Shown: in pieces, positions 35,257-44,659 of the stretch
How positions within the stretch are numbered: position 1 is the stretch's first letter
Layout of the letters: each line of letters starts with the position of its first letter
Assembly (NCBI GenBank): GCA_029212885.1
Contig: JARGPC010000006.1
Span: forward strand, 62,001-126,000
DNA length: 64,000 nt
Direction: 5' to 3'
DNA from: Coxiellaceae bacterium
GTDB lineage: Bacteria; Pseudomonadota; Gammaproteobacteria; Coxiellales; Coxiellaceae
The notes under the pieces: model-generated
Told to the model about the DNA's origin: nothing
The model's database searches: none
What the model saw: the letters and a program-made list of their open reading frames with translations, nothing else
Made by a program: the position numbers and the translations under genes

Positions 35257-35381
35257 GCTGAGTGATGATATTAAGGTGTATAGGGTGCCCCTTTTACGGA
35301 AGTAAAGCGCAGCGGAGCGGAGCGAAGCGAGCCATGAAGTAAAAGGGGTACGCTGTGCGCCTTAATCAAACATTACTCAGC
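35257..35381. repeat. 125-bp imperfect palindrome (MITE- or REP-like)
   Basis: Left arm GCTGAGTGATGATATTAAGG then TGTATAGGGTGCCCCTTTTAC; right arm GTAAAAGGGGTACGCTGTGC then GCCTTAATCAAACATTACTCAGC. Arms of about 42 nt pair at most positions, with the perfect inner stem CCCCTTTTAC / GTAAAAGGGG. The loop holds AGCGCAGCGGAGCGGAGCGA, recalling the GCGCACAGCGTAGCGAGC block of the MITE-like elements. It fills the middle of the 35179-35429 gap; no gene is seen there. Confidence 0.75.
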
Positions 35382-35429
35382 GTAGGACTAACAAAACAAT
35401 AATTACTATTTACTACCAAGAGAGAATCA

Positions 35430-35897
35430 ATGAAAAAACTACGCTCACTATTAGCCGCTGCATTGTGCTTACCTACACTCGCTTTTGCTGCAACTACAAA
35501 CCCAACATTATTTATATTAAATAATGGCACCATCCCAAGCTCCGTTAGCGCACCTCACTACCTGATAACAGGATACAAAGTATCTAATATCGAATTTATT
35601 GACCACAATGGCAAAAAAGTTTTTGGTTCAGTGAATAATATCACCAGCCCAAAGAGTGGATTAAGCATCGATCCATACAGCCAAGCACTTAATGTAAAAT
35701 ACGATGGTAGCAAGATCGATGGTGAAATAAATATCATCATTACAACGATTGATTCAGTTGATGTAAAATATAAAAACAAAAGCAGCACAGTCAAATGCAT
35801 TTATTCCAAAGCAACTGTGACACCGATACTTAACGTAAATACACTTTCTTTATCAAAAGATCCACAAGGCAACTTAACCTGCTTCGTTTCACGCTAA
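35430..35897 (+). CDS. Small secreted protein of unknown function
   Basis: 155 residues with signal peptide MKKLRSLLAAALCLPTLAFA, cleaved after AFA-A. The mature part is rich in beta-prone and polar residues (ITGYKVSNIEFID, INIIITTIDSVDVKYK) with two cysteines (VKCIY, LTCFV) that could form one disulfide. No family is recognised. GAGAGA lies before the ATG. A strong terminator follows, so it is probably a single-gene transcript. Confidence 0.75.
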   Translation: MKKLRSLLAAALCLPTLAFAATTNPTLFILNNGTIPSSVSAPHYLITGYKVSNIEFIDHNGKKVFGSVNNITSPKSGLSIDPYSQALNVKYDGSKIDGEINIIITTIDSVDVKYKNKSSTVKCIYSKATVTPILNVNTLSLSKDPQGNLTCFVSR

Positions 35898-35903
35898 CAC
35901 AAC

Positions 35904-35957
35904 AAAGCATGGGGCAACTTGCAGTCCGCAAGATTTTGCCCCACGCTTTTCTTTAAA
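35904..35957 (+). terminator. Intrinsic terminator after the small secreted gene
   Basis: AAAGC-AT-GGGGCAA-CTTGC-AGTCC-GCAAG-ATT-TTGCCCC-AC-GCTTTTCTTT: a long hairpin with nested stems, ending in a T-rich run. Confidence 0.75.
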
Positions 35958-36052
35958 AAACCGAACGTTATCAGCTTGTTGAAATTTCCATATTGCTAAT
36001 ATTTACTTAATTAAGTAGGTGTACAATATAACGTTTTGCAATGAGGTAAAGT

Positions 36053-38575
36053 ATGCGCAAAACAGGACCAAGAGGCCCCACCGCGGGTGATGCAGCACAT
36101 CCTGCCGCCATGCCAGAAGCAAAAGATACTGCTGAACAAGCGCGCATAGTGGCTGAAATGACGGCGTTAGATAGCCCCCCTCCTACCGCTATAACTAAAC
36201 GTAAGCCTGCTAATGTATTTGAAGTCATCCCAGCACAAGATAAGTTACGCCTAATCACACTTGCAGATCGAAGGAAACGAACATCAGCCGTTTTTATAGA
36301 TGCTAGCCTTATAAACCCAATAGTTCCCTATGGTCAATACCAAGCAATTGAGCAAGAAAAATTCCGACATTGTGTGAACCAATGGGAAACGGAAGGAATA
36401 GAGCTCACTTTGCATGAACTAAATCAATCAGACCTTATTGTGTCACCAATAATAAGCAATGCAATATTCAGATTAGATACCCCATACATATTTAATAAAT
36501 ATGACGCCGATGATTACAGGTCAGTCACTGCACTATACCCAGCACTTAAAGAAATTTTTGGTGACCAACTGAGCCAACCCAATACATTAAGCCTGTTACT
36601 AACAAGTAATATAATTAACCTATCTGACTCAATTGCAACATTTTTATTTAGCTATAGATACTATAAACCCAATTGGCAATGTGAAAACAGGCTACACATA
36701 ATAGACTGCCTTGAAAAATTACTTGATCCGTTTGTTGGTCAACACCACAGGGACCGCCAATCGCTTGACGCATTTAACCTGATCAATAGACACTTAACTA
36801 AAATACCTGATAACGTAAAAGGAAAACCCACACGAAAGATTATTCAACGCGGCGTCCAGCATGTTGCGGCTTTTTTATTTGGGCTTGGAAAAAATGCTAC
36901 CATCGAAAATGCTATTATTCGTAATTACACCGCTTTTATGCTGCAGCAATTTACCATCAATCAGTTCGAAAGAGGCGCGCAGAGAAGCACAAACACATGC
37001 GTATTTGTTGAATTAGCCGCTTTGTGTTTTGCAAAACACCCCAACCCCTACGAAGACTACACCGCAAGCTCCAGACCCGCCACCATAAAATTCTTTTTCA
37101 AGGCATTTAAATGCCTACCACAAAAAAAGCGTATTGCGTGGCTTGGAACAAGCAAAACACAAACAACAGAAACGGCCACTACAACATTCAGCGCACTGTA
37201 TTACATCGCGCTGAATTGCAGCGTCGACGAGTTCAACCGCGTAGTTGATTTCCCTCTCAGTAGCCAACCACATTTATTGACTGAGGCCTTTAAAGCCGCG
37301 ATGCAACAAAACCCAAGCTTACTACCCTGCATTCTTCAAGACCTCACGCCAACAGAAATACTTAACTTAATGCAAAGCACTTTTATGCAAGGCTCGAGAT
37401 CCGCATCAGAGAATTTACCCACATTAATTCATGAGAATTATCGCGCAAGCTATGATCACTACGAAGACTATGAAGATCTATACGTCGATAGATATTACGC
37501 CAATACAAATGCATGTGGGATCAAGTCAGACAATTCACCTGCTGAGCTGATCATCTTGTTATTAAATCTACCTATCAGAAAACTACCTGAACATGGCAGC
37601 ATTTATTACTGGGACGCTCTATTGAAATTATGCCAGCTGCCCGAAGAAAGCAATCCGAACGTCAAACTTCAGCTTGCTATATGCCATCACTACTCACCTG
37701 AACCCGGAGTATTAGATGGATTCATTGAAAGCTTTATTTCAATTGCGCTAATCCCAAACGGTGAATTGATGCAGCTCTACGCCGAGCAGCTTTTACAAAT
37801 AGCCATGCCTATTATGCAGCATGGCACTCGTATGGACCAAAGCGACACACTAAAACAGTATCTACTGTATACGGTATGTTGTTTTAACAGTACAGGGATT
37901 TGTGACTTCAGTCTGGTGTCAAAACTAATAGATACCATCGACACTATGTCATTGCATTCGATCAAAGATAGCTATAAAAAAATCCCTACAAAATTCTATT
38001 TTGATCTACTGGTTTCGATAAAGAATCCCGCTAAGCGATTAACCGTATTTGCTGAGCTTTATCAGAATGCACCCCAAGGATTTTTCAACCAGCAAACGAT
38101 TACGCAATGTATCGACTTGTTACGCGAGGATATCCTGCAGACTGCATGCGGCGATTTACAAAAAGAAACCATCAACAGCCTAGGTAAATTTTTTCACCCA
38201 TTCGCTAGTGCATTATCTGTTGGCGAAATAATGACGAGCCGAATAGACAGACTCTGCACCACTAGTGACCTAGGCACAATCATCTTACATAACCCAAAAG
38301 ATGATGATGCTGCAGCAAGAGAAAATGTGCTCATTAGCCGAGCGTCATCGACACAAAGTGATTTTAGACAAGGACACCTAATCACTGCACTGTCTAATTT
38401 TAAACGCACTCGAATAGGCTGGAATAGCTTCTATGATACGGGCGATGATACCGCCCCATCTCATCAGCTGAAAGATCGATTATTTCAATTACCAAGAGAC
38501 GCTAGTCGAATATCGGATTCAGTGGCTACTGCAGCATCAGATGATTTCAACCCGAGGGCTTCGCACCCAGACTAG
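36053..38575 (+). CDS. Large protein of unknown function, candidate effector
   Basis: 840 residues, soluble, mostly helical, with no signal peptide or clear membrane helix. It begins with a Pro/Ala-rich disordered stretch (RGPTAGDAAHPAAMPEAK) and ends with a polar tail (SDSVATAASDDFNPRASHPD). An acidic, Tyr-rich patch SYDHYEDYEDLYVDRYY lies around residues 465-480. I see no repeats or catalytic motif. GAGG lies 6 nt before the ATG. The stop codon shares the palindrome CTAG with the stop of the convergent RRM gene. Size, lack of family and company of other orphan proteins suggest a secreted effector; this is inference. Confidence 0.75.
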   Translation: MRKTGPRGPTAGDAAHPAAMPEAKDTAEQARIVAEMTALDSPPPTAITKRKPANVFEVIPAQDKLRLITLADRRKRTSAVFIDASLINPIVPYGQYQAIEQEKFRHCVNQWETEGIELTLHELNQSDLIVSPIISNAIFRLDTPYIFNKYDADDYRSVTALYPALKEIFGDQLSQPNTLSLLLTSNIINLSDSIATFLFSYRYYKPNWQCENRLHIIDCLEKLLDPFVGQHHRDRQSLDAFNLINRHLTKIPDNVKGKPTRKIIQRGVQHVAAFLFGLGKNATIENAIIRNYTAFMLQQFTINQFERGAQRSTNTCVFVELAALCFAKHPNPYEDYTASSRPATIKFFFKAFKCLPQKKRIAWLGTSKTQTTETATTTFSALYYIALNCSVDEFNRVVDFPLSSQPHLLTEAFKAAMQQNPSLLPCILQDLTPTEILNLMQSTFMQGSRSASENLPTLIHENYRASYDHYEDYEDLYVDRYYANTNACGIKSDNSPAELIILLLNLPIRKLPEHGSIYYWDALLKLCQLPEESNPNVKLQLAICHHYSPEPGVLDGFIESFISIALIPNGELMQLYAEQLLQIAMPIMQHGTRMDQSDTLKQYLLYTVCCFNSTGICDFSLVSKLIDTIDTMSLHSIKDSYKKIPTKFYFDLLVSIKNPAKRLTVFAELYQNAPQGFFNQQTITQCIDLLREDILQTACGDLQKETINSLGKFFHPFASALSVGEIMTSRIDRLCTTSDLGTIILHNPKDDDAAARENVLISRASSTQSDFRQGHLITALSNFKRTRIGWNSFYDTGDDTAPSHQLKDRLFQLPRDASRISDSVATAASDDFNPRASHPD

Positions 38576-38823
38576 TCTTTGGTCTTTGCTTCAGCCTTCT
38601 TGACCCGAATCTTCATGCCATCGACGTCTGTCGCATTGAGTGTCTTTATCGCTGCTTTAGCAGCAGCAGCTTTTGGCATTTCAACAAAGGCAAATCCTTT
38701 GGATTTGCCTGTGTCTTTATCCATCACTAGGCTGCATGACTGCACTGCCCCATGCACTTCAAACATTGCCCTTAACGTTGCCTCTGATGTGTCGCGAGAC
38801 AGATTGCGAATGAGTAATTTCAT
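38572..38823 (-). CDS. RRM-domain RNA-binding protein
   Basis: 83 residues, a single RRM. RNP-2 is KLLIRNLS at the N-terminus, RNP-1 is KGFAFVEM (about 43-50), and the C-terminus is Lys-rich (RVKKAEAKTKD). Such small bacterial RRM proteins resemble cyanobacterial Rbp proteins and bind RNA post-transcriptionally. The ATG lies 1 nt after the cyoD stop (TAG-T-ATG), so it is probably the last gene of the cyo operon, in the place where cyoE commonly stands. Confidence 0.9.
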   Translation of the reverse strand: MKLLIRNLSRDTSEATLRAMFEVHGAVQSCSLVMDKDTGKSKGFAFVEMPKAAAAKAAIKTLNATDVDGMKIRVKKAEAKTKD

Positions 38824-38824
38824 A

Positions 38825-39166
38825 CTATCGCATCATATTAACGTTAAGGTTATACATGATCCATATAGAACCAGACAATATCACAACAATAATAAGAATT
38901 GTGAACAAGAATGATAGCAAATTAAGCCGTGATTGCTTACCAGCGTTTACACGCAAAAAGAAAATCACTTGCACATATAACTGAATAACAGCTAACACAC
39001 TAACGGCAATATAGAGCCCCGCATCATCAAAAATACGATTGCCTACTGCGAAAAACGCAATAATTGTTAAAAACAATGAGCCTAAAAAACCAACAATATA
39101 AGTGGTAAATGTTTTACGGCCCGTACCAGTTGATACTGTGCTTACTGGGTGATCATGATCTGACAT
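38825..39166 (-). CDS. cyoD: Cytochrome bo3 quinol oxidase subunit IV
   Basis: 113 residues, three membrane helices (YIVGFLGSLFLTIIAFFAVG, AGLYIAVSVLAVIQLYVQVIFFL, LSFLFTILIIVVILSGSIWIMYNL regions). A short His/Asp-rich N-terminus (SDHDHPV) is typical. Assists assembly of the copper site of subunit I. The ATG is 1 nt after the cyoC stop. Confidence 0.93.
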   Translation of the reverse strand: MSDHDHPVSTVSTGTGRKTFTTYIVGFLGSLFLTIIAFFAVGNRIFDDAGLYIAVSVLAVIQLYVQVIFFLRVNAGKQSRLNLLSFLFTILIIVVILSGSIWIMYNLNVNMMR

Positions 39167-39167
39167 G

Positions 39168-39758
39168 TTAAATTGCCCCCATTAAATAAACGATAGTAAA
39201 TACAAAGATCCAGACAATATCTAGAAAGTTCCAGAAAATACCAAGGTAAGTAAAACGACGCTTCATGTGTGAATTTGTACCGAAGGTTGCGGCCTGTATG
39301 GTTAGAATAACCATCCACAACAAACCACAAAATACGTGTAGTCCGTGTGTACCTACTAAAGCAAAGAACGATGACATACCCGCGCTGCTGCTCCATGAAT
39401 GCCCTTCTCTTACCAAGTCAGCAAATTCATATAATTCCATACCCAAAAAGCCAGCACCTAATATTATCGATACTACCAGCCAAAACACCATTTTTTGAGT
39501 TCTGTTTTTATATAAACGCAATAAGGCAAAACCGTATGTTAAGTTACTCAGTAACAAAAACATACTTTCGCCAAATACGTAAGGTAAGCTCACTAACTCT
39601 TTCAGCGATGGTCCACCAAAAGTATTGCTGTGCAATACGGCAAAGGTGGCGAATAAACTACCGAATAAAATACAGTCGGTCATTACATATAACCAGAAAC
39701 CAAACACATCAACAGAATCTGAATTAGTCGTTTCATGCGAAATTGATTGTGCATTCAT
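39168..39758 (-). CDS. cyoC: Cytochrome bo3 quinol oxidase subunit III
   Basis: 196 residues from the ATG at 39758, which shares its A with the cyoB stop (TAATG). Five membrane helices; family segments VFGFWLYVMTDCILFGSLFATF near the start, and GTHGLHVFCGLLWM, where heme-copper subunit III carries its conserved Gly-His. The frame is open to a GTG at 39767, but the coupled ATG is the better start. Confidence 0.95.
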   Translation of the reverse strand: MNAQSISHETTNSDSVDVFGFWLYVMTDCILFGSLFATFAVLHSNTFGGPSLKELVSLPYVFGESMFLLLSNLTYGFALLRLYKNRTQKMVFWLVVSIILGAGFLGMELYEFADLVREGHSWSSSAGMSSFFALVGTHGLHVFCGLLWMVILTIQAATFGTNSHMKRRFTYLGIFWNFLDIVWIFVFTIVYLMGAI

Positions 39759-41743
39759 TACGCGCACCCCGCTTGTTCAATACTTGCCACTTCACTGGCT
39801 TTTACATAATAATCCGTATGCATATTAAACGATCTAATTACTAGCGTTGCTATGATACCAATTACTCCAAGGAATCCCATCCATACGATATGCCAAATAA
39901 TACCAAAGCCAAACATCGCAGCAAATAAGCCAATGATAAATCCAGCACCTGTGTTACAAGGCATATGGATATCTTCATAAGGCTTAGTCGGCTCAGCAGT
40001 GCCATTAGCTTTTTTCTGCTTGTCCTCCCAGAACTGATCGATCGAATCGACATGTGGTGTATGAGCAAAGTTATAGAATGGCGCAGGAGATGGAATCGCC
40101 CACTCTAATGTACGCCCCCCCCATGGATCGCCTGTTGTATCTTTATAGCCAGGCTCATTACGTTTGATCACACTCACAACTAACTGCAGCACGAAGCATA
40201 AGATACCCGCAGCGATAATTGCAGCACCAATAGCAGCAACCACTAAATAAGGGTGCCAGCTGTAATCAGTGTAGTGATACAAACGACGCGTCATACCTTT
40301 CAAGCCAACCAAATAAAGCGGCATAAAGGCAACAAAGAAACCGAAAATCCAGCAGTAAGCAGACGCTTTACCTAGAGTTTCATTTAATTTAAAACCAAAG
40401 ATTTTCGGGAACCAGTAGGTTAAACCTGCCAAGTAACCAAATACCACACCACCCAAAATAGCATTATGGAAGTGGGCAACTAAGAATACACTGTTATGTA
40501 ACTGGAAGTCAGCTGGCGGTACCGCAAGTAACACACCAGTCATACCACCGATAACAAAGGTAATAATAAAGCCTATAGTCCAGATAATCGGCGAAGAAAA
40601 TTCTACGCGCCCTTTATACATCGTGAACAACCAGTTAAAGATCTTCACACCAGTTGGAATCGCAATGATCATTGTCGTAATACCAAAGAAGGCATTTACA
40701 TTCGCACCCGAACCCATCGTGAAGAAGTGATGCAGCCAAACAACGAATGATAGGAAAGTGATAGAAACCGTCGCCCATACCATCGTTTTATATCCAAACA
40801 AACGCTTCTTACAAAATGTTGCTGTCACTTCAGAATAAATACCAAAAGCGGGCAAGATAAGAATATATACCTCTGGATGTCCCCACGCCCAAATCAGATT
40901 GATATACATCATCAGATTACCGCCTGCAGCAATCGTGAAGAAATGCATATCCATTACACGATCAAGCGTTAACAACGCCAAGGTAACCGTCAAGATAGGG
41001 AAAGCTAACATCACCAAAATCATTGAACATAAAACTGTCCATGTGAAAATTGGCATTTTCATTAAAGTCATACCAGGTGCACGCAACTTAATGATAGTCG
41101 TTGTAAAGTTAACCCCCGACAACAAACTACCAATACCCGATATCTGCACCGCCCAAATGTAGTAATCTACACCTACTCCAGGGCTATATTTAATGCCTGA
41201 CAATGGCGGATAAGCCAACCAACCAGTGTGTGAAAAGTCACCGATCATTAACGACGCCATAATCAAAACCGCTGAGAACACAGTCAACCATAAGCTCAAT
41301 GAGTTTAAGTATGGAAATGCCACATCACGCGCACCAATTTGCAAAGGTAACGCTAAGTTAATAAGACCAAACATAAACGGCATAGCCATGAAGAAAATCA
41401 TGATGGTACCGTGAGCACTAAAGATCTCACTAAAGTGATTAGCCGCCAAGAAACCATGCGAGGCACCAACCGCTTCCATTTGCTGTAAACGCATCAGCAC
41501 CGCATCAGCAAAGCCCCGCAGCAGCATAATAACCGCCAGGATAATATACATGACACCAATTTTTTTATGATCCACTGTGGTGAACCATTCATTCCATAGG
41601 TAGCTCCACTTTTTAAAGTAGGTAACACCTAAAACAACCAATAACGCCAATACAAGAATGGTGATATTAGTATATCTGACCAATGGGATATGAAATGCAA
41701 ACTGATCCCACGTTAGTTTTCCAAAAAGAAAGTGATTTAACAT
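39758..41743 (-). CDS. cyoB: Cytochrome bo3 quinol oxidase subunit I
   Basis: Catalytic heme-copper oxidase subunit that reduces oxygen to water with ubiquinol and pumps protons. 661 residues (E. coli 663). Low-spin heme ligands are in FSAHGTIM and [11 protein letters not shown]; the Cu-B site is in [12 protein letters not shown] (His-Tyr cross-link) and [10 protein letters not shown]-terminal and C-terminal extra helices are as in CyoB. It ends SIEQAGCA. cyoA precedes it with a 13-nt gap. It is the likely acceptor for electrons from GlpD. Confidence 0.97.
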   Translation of the reverse strand: MLNHFLFGKLTWDQFAFHIPLVRYTNITILVLALLVVLGVTYFKKWSYLWNEWFTTVDHKKIGVMYIILAVIMLLRGFADAVLMRLQQMEAVGASHGFLAANHFSEIFSAHGTIMIFFMAMPFMFGLINLALPLQIGARDVAFPYLNSLSLWLTVFSAVLIMASLMIGDFSHTGWLAYPPLSGIKYSPGVGVDYYIWAVQISGIGSLLSGVNFTTTIIKLRAPGMTLMKMPIFTWTVLCSMILVMLAFPILTVTLALLTLDRVMDMHFFTIAAGGNLMMYINLIWAWGHPEVYILILPAFGIYSEVTATFCKKRLFGYKTMVWATVSITFLSFVVWLHHFFTMGSGANVNAFFGITTMIIAIPTGVKIFNWLFTMYKGRVEFSSPIIWTIGFIITFVIGGMTGVLLAVPPADFQLHNSVFLVAHFHNAILGGVVFGYLAGLTYWFPKIFGFKLNETLGKASAYCWIFGFFVAFMPLYLVGLKGMTRRLYHYTDYSWHPYLVVAAIGAAIIAAGILCFVLQLVVSVIKRNEPGYKDTTGDPWGGRTLEWAIPSPAPFYNFAHTPHVDSIDQFWEDKQKKANGTAEPTKPYEDIHMPCNTGAGFIIGLFAAMFGFGIIWHIVWMGFLGVIGIIATLVIRSFNMHTDYYVKASEVASIEQAGCA

Positions 41744-41756
41744 AATTTAGTCTCTA

Positions 41757-42665
41757 TTACTTTTGATTACTATTTTTAAACATATACGGCACAGTCATGG
41801 TATTCATCTTCGAACCATTTGGAACCATGTACTGCACAATAATATAATTAAACAGACGATCTTCTACCGATGAAAATGACAACGGTTTTGTATCCATATT
41901 TTGCTTAGCTAATTTTTTATAACGCGCCAAGCTTAGGCGATTACCAGACTGCTTCATCTTAGCTACCCAACTATTAAATGATTCAGTTGACTCAGCCGTT
42001 ACATCAAACTTCATACCAGCAAAACCATTGCCGCTATAATTCGCTGAAAAGCCTTTGAAAACACCCTTGTTATAGGCATCTAAATGTAACTGAGTTTTCA
42101 TCGCTGGCATGGCGTATATTTGGCCAGCCAATTGAGGAATCTCAATCGAATTCATCGGAGCGTCAGCAGTGATGTTAAGTGCTACTGGTGTATTTACAGG
42201 AATATGAAAATAATTCACCGTGGCTATTTTTTGCTCCGGATAAATAAACAACCAACGCCAGTCAAGTGCTACTACCTGAATAACCACAGGCTTCTTGCCT
42301 TCGATCTGCAATGGCTTGTAGGGATCTAGCTCATGTGTACTCACCCATGTCATAAACGCCAATATAACAATAATTACAATGGGTACGCCCCAGCAGACTG
42401 CTTCAATCTTATTGCTGTGACACCACTCGGGCCGGTAGTCAGCCTTAGGGTTAGACGCGCGGTAATACCAAGAAATTCCTAACGTCAGAAAGATCACTGG
42501 TATAACAACAATTAACATTAGCAATACTGAATACACCAATAAGTTCATTTCAGCGTGCGCAATGGTCCCTTGCGGGTCTAGAAGCGACATATGCTTACAG
42601 CCCACTAACAAAAAGCATGCAATCATCACAAAAATTGTGCGGATTGCCGATCTAAAGGTCTTCAT
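41757..42665 (-). CDS. cyoA: Cytochrome bo3 quinol oxidase subunit II (lipoprotein)
   Basis: 302 residues. Lipoprotein signal FVMIACFLLVGC with lipobox LVGC, then two membrane helices (LLVYSVLLMLIVVIPVIFL; IEAVCWGVPIVIIVILAFMTW) and a periplasmic cupredoxin-like domain with WRWLFIYPEQKIATVN. Copper-A ligands are lacking, as in quinol oxidases. First gene of cyoABCD-RRM; a strong promoter lies upstream. Confidence 0.95.
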   Translation of the reverse strand: MKTFRSAIRTIFVMIACFLLVGCKHMSLLDPQGTIAHAEMNLLVYSVLLMLIVVIPVIFLTLGISWYYRASNPKADYRPEWCHSNKIEAVCWGVPIVIIVILAFMTWVSTHELDPYKPLQIEGKKPVVIQVVALDWRWLFIYPEQKIATVNYFHIPVNTPVALNITADAPMNSIEIPQLAGQIYAMPAMKTQLHLDAYNKGVFKGFSANYSGNGFAGMKFDVTAESTESFNSWVAKMKQSGNRLSLARYKKLAKQNMDTKPLSFSSVEDRLFNYIIVQYMVPNGSKMNTMTVPYMFKNSNQK

Positions 42666-42702
42666 ATAATAAAACTCTGCCGTGATATTTTAAGAAAGTT
42701 GA

Positions 42703-42731
42703 ATTAAAATTCGTTTCGTACTCTATGTCAA
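42703..42731 (-). promoter_or_regulatory. Sigma-70 promoter of the cyo operon
   Basis: On the minus strand TTGACA (42731-42726), 17-bp spacer, TTTAAT (42708-42703). Perfect -35 box; it would start transcription about 30 nt before the cyoA ATG. Confidence 0.7.
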
Positions 42732-42772
42732 CTAATTAATGTATTTAGTGCATTAAACCTGCGTGAAATCAA

Positions 42773-42818
42773 TTTTGTGTACGCCATAACTTACAGAAAA
42801 AACAAGGCGTACACAAAA
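42773..42818. terminator. 13-bp perfect inverted repeat, terminator or regulatory hairpin upstream of cyoA
   Basis: TTTTGTGTACGCC and GGCGTACACAAAA pair perfectly around a 20-nt A-rich loop (T-rich on the minus strand). It lies 20 nt past the stop of the upstream gene 42838-44016 and 42 bp before the cyo -35 box. No T-run follows, so a terminator is only one reading. Confidence 0.5.
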
Positions 42819-42837
42819 GACGCTGCCCATAAAACCA

Positions 42838-44016
42838 TCACATCGCCGGCCGGGGGGGCGATGCTGGCAAAGGAATTTTCGCCGCCTCACTTAAGGACAC
42901 AGATAGATCCTTTGGCACTTCAATCACCTGTGCACCATTTAATTTCTTCATCTCGGTCCACGTTGTGATTGGACTAACGATAATCGTTGACCAGGCATTA
43001 GGGTTTAATAAGCACGCCATAGAATTAAAAGAGGAAATTGCGCTACCTAATATTAACTTTGTTTTTAGTCCAACATTGCTAGGGTCTTTGGTCATTGAGC
43101 AAACATCTTGATAAAAACCTCTTGCATTCTTCATTGCTGTAACAAAACGTACACCTGCAAGGGCTAAAGGCAGCAATAATAACTTGCTAGCATCCACTTG
43201 CTTTGAAAATACCTCGTCAGGCTTTGATAGTAAAAGTGTAAAAAAGCTCGCCCAAAGGCCTATCTCGAGTGTTGTTGAGAAAGTTCTAAGGTGATATGAC
43301 GGCTTAAGATCAAGGCCACCCGCCTTGAGCGCGAGTGTAATAGCAGAACAACAGTTTTGCCCACCTCTGTTTGGTACATTCACCGGTAGACGCTTAGGAA
43401 TCAAATCAGGAATAGGTGCAAACATTGTCCACGGTGCATTTTTTTTAGTAGTTTCAAGGGAATCCACAACAGCTTGCACGTTTAAGTTGGATGGTAGCTT
43501 TACAAAGCCATTAAACATCCCCTGCTCAAAATACTGTTGTAGATCTTCATGTGTCTCATCGGACAATGATTTAATCAAGTTTTCAACGTTATCAACCTCA
43601 AATGCCGGATGAATTTTTTCAGCTTGCTCCGCTGCATCAGCATCACCATTTTTCGCCAGTGCCTCTAATCGTTTTTTCTCAGCCCTGTCTTTTATAGCTT
43701 GCTGAAGACGAACCTCTGAGCGACGACGCATCTGCACATCATCAGTAAATGAATCTACGGTAACGGCTGGATATAATGTCGAGAGCAAAGTAACCATAGT
43801 TGCTTTGGCAATAACGTCTGGAGTAGTGTTAGGATACATCGAAAAATAATAAGCGACATCATCCTCTGTTAGCTTTCTAACACTGTCCCGCGTTAAATCA
43901 ACACCCTTTTTAAGAACAAGCAAAGCACCATGCCCAGTTCTACCGCCCGGCCTGGGTTTTCCATAACAGTAATACACGCTTCCATAATCTGAACTTTGTA
44001 ATTTAGTTTTTTTCAT
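42838..44016 (-). CDS. Protein of unknown function with a possible permuted cysteine-hydrolase core and membrane segments
   Basis: 392 residues. N-terminus has RTGHGALLVLKKG (His29); the middle has PNRGGQNCCSAITLALKAGG (Cys222/Cys223). A His-then-Cys order with NC at the start of a helix ending in Gly-Gly resembles circularly permuted papain-like (NlpC/P60-related) enzymes; this is pattern recognition, not a confirmed family. Between lies a charged helical insert (about 95-135). C-terminal hydrophobic segments LWASFFTLLLS and LLLLPLALAGVRFV (about 254-293) may enter a membrane. It ends with a Pro tail. GGAG lies 6 nt before the ATG. Possible effector. Confidence 0.7.
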   Translation of the reverse strand: MKKTKLQSSDYGSVYYCYGKPRPGGRTGHGALLVLKKGVDLTRDSVRKLTEDDVAYYFSMYPNTTPDVIAKATMVTLLSTLYPAVTVDSFTDDVQMRRRSEVRLQQAIKDRAEKKRLEALAKNGDADAAEQAEKIHPAFEVDNVENLIKSLSDETHEDLQQYFEQGMFNGFVKLPSNLNVQAVVDSLETTKKNAPWTMFAPIPDLIPKRLPVNVPNRGGQNCCSAITLALKAGGLDLKPSYHLRTFSTTLEIGLWASFFTLLLSKPDEVFSKQVDASKLLLLPLALAGVRFVTAMKNARGFYQDVCSMTKDPSNVGLKTKLILGSAISSFNSMACLLNPNAWSTIIVSPITTWTEMKKLNGAQVIEVPKDLSVSLSEAAKIPLPASPPRPAM

Positions 44017-44075
44017 GAATATCTCCCCATTAATCCCGCAGGGATTATCAAAGAAGCGCTCAACTTTGTAAAGAC

Positions 44076-44576
44076 TTAAACCAGTGATGCGTTAGAAATC
44101 AGTGGTCGCTCGATGTCTGAAGTGACTTCTGCTTCAGGCGTTTGAGTACTTTCCTCAACGTCATTTAGACCTACCGCTGTTGTCATCAAACAGACAAAAC
44201 CAATCAGACCAACAATCATACTGGCGCCCATAAAGCCATGATACAAGCTAGCTGTTGATGCGCTGACCAGCCTGCTCATCTCACCACTTGCTGCACTTAA
44301 ACTTTCGTCGATAGCTGACATGTTATTCGCAGAAATACCTGCGCATATGGCAAAACAGGCTTTTGCGGCATTGAGTACAACAGTCTCATTGGCATTGCCA
44401 CGATGTGAACCAATAACACATGCATTATCCATCAAAACAGCCATGATATCCTCATTGCCATCATCACATACGCGATTATTATAGACACAACCTAATACCG
44501 CAACACTCAAAAGCCCCGCTACCACTAATGCTGAACCCAGTTTACACTGAAGATTTCTCACCCTAACACTACTCAT
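44076..44576 (-). CDS. Two-helix membrane protein of unknown function
   Basis: 166 residues. TM1 LGSALVVAGLLSVAVLGCVY (about 13-32), an extracytoplasmic Cys-containing loop (VCDDGNED, NACVIG, AACFAIC), TM2 GFMGASMIVGLIGFVCLMTTA (about 114-135) and an acidic tail EESTQTPEAEVTSDIERPLI. No family is recognised. AGGAA lies before the ATG. It precedes 42838-44016 on the same strand, with 59 nt between that hold a small TAATCCC-GCA-GGGATTA hairpin (44031-44047). Confidence 0.65.
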   Translation of the reverse strand: MSSVRVRNLQCKLGSALVVAGLLSVAVLGCVYNNRVCDDGNEDIMAVLMDNACVIGSHRGNANETVVLNAAKACFAICAGISANNMSAIDESLSAASGEMSRLVSASTASLYHGFMGASMIVGLIGFVCLMTTAVGLNDVEESTQTPEAEVTSDIERPLISNASLV

Positions 44577-44659
44577 TTCCTACCCCCACATTAATATTTG
44601 AGCATTGTAGATATTAAGGTGATAAACACAAGTTGTTTTTTATGACCATTTGAACGAGA

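Noticed and set aside
38579-38914. 111-codon open frame antisense to the RRM gene and the end of cyoD
   Set aside because: It is a shadow: the minus strand carries RNP-1/RNP-2 motifs and operon spacing.
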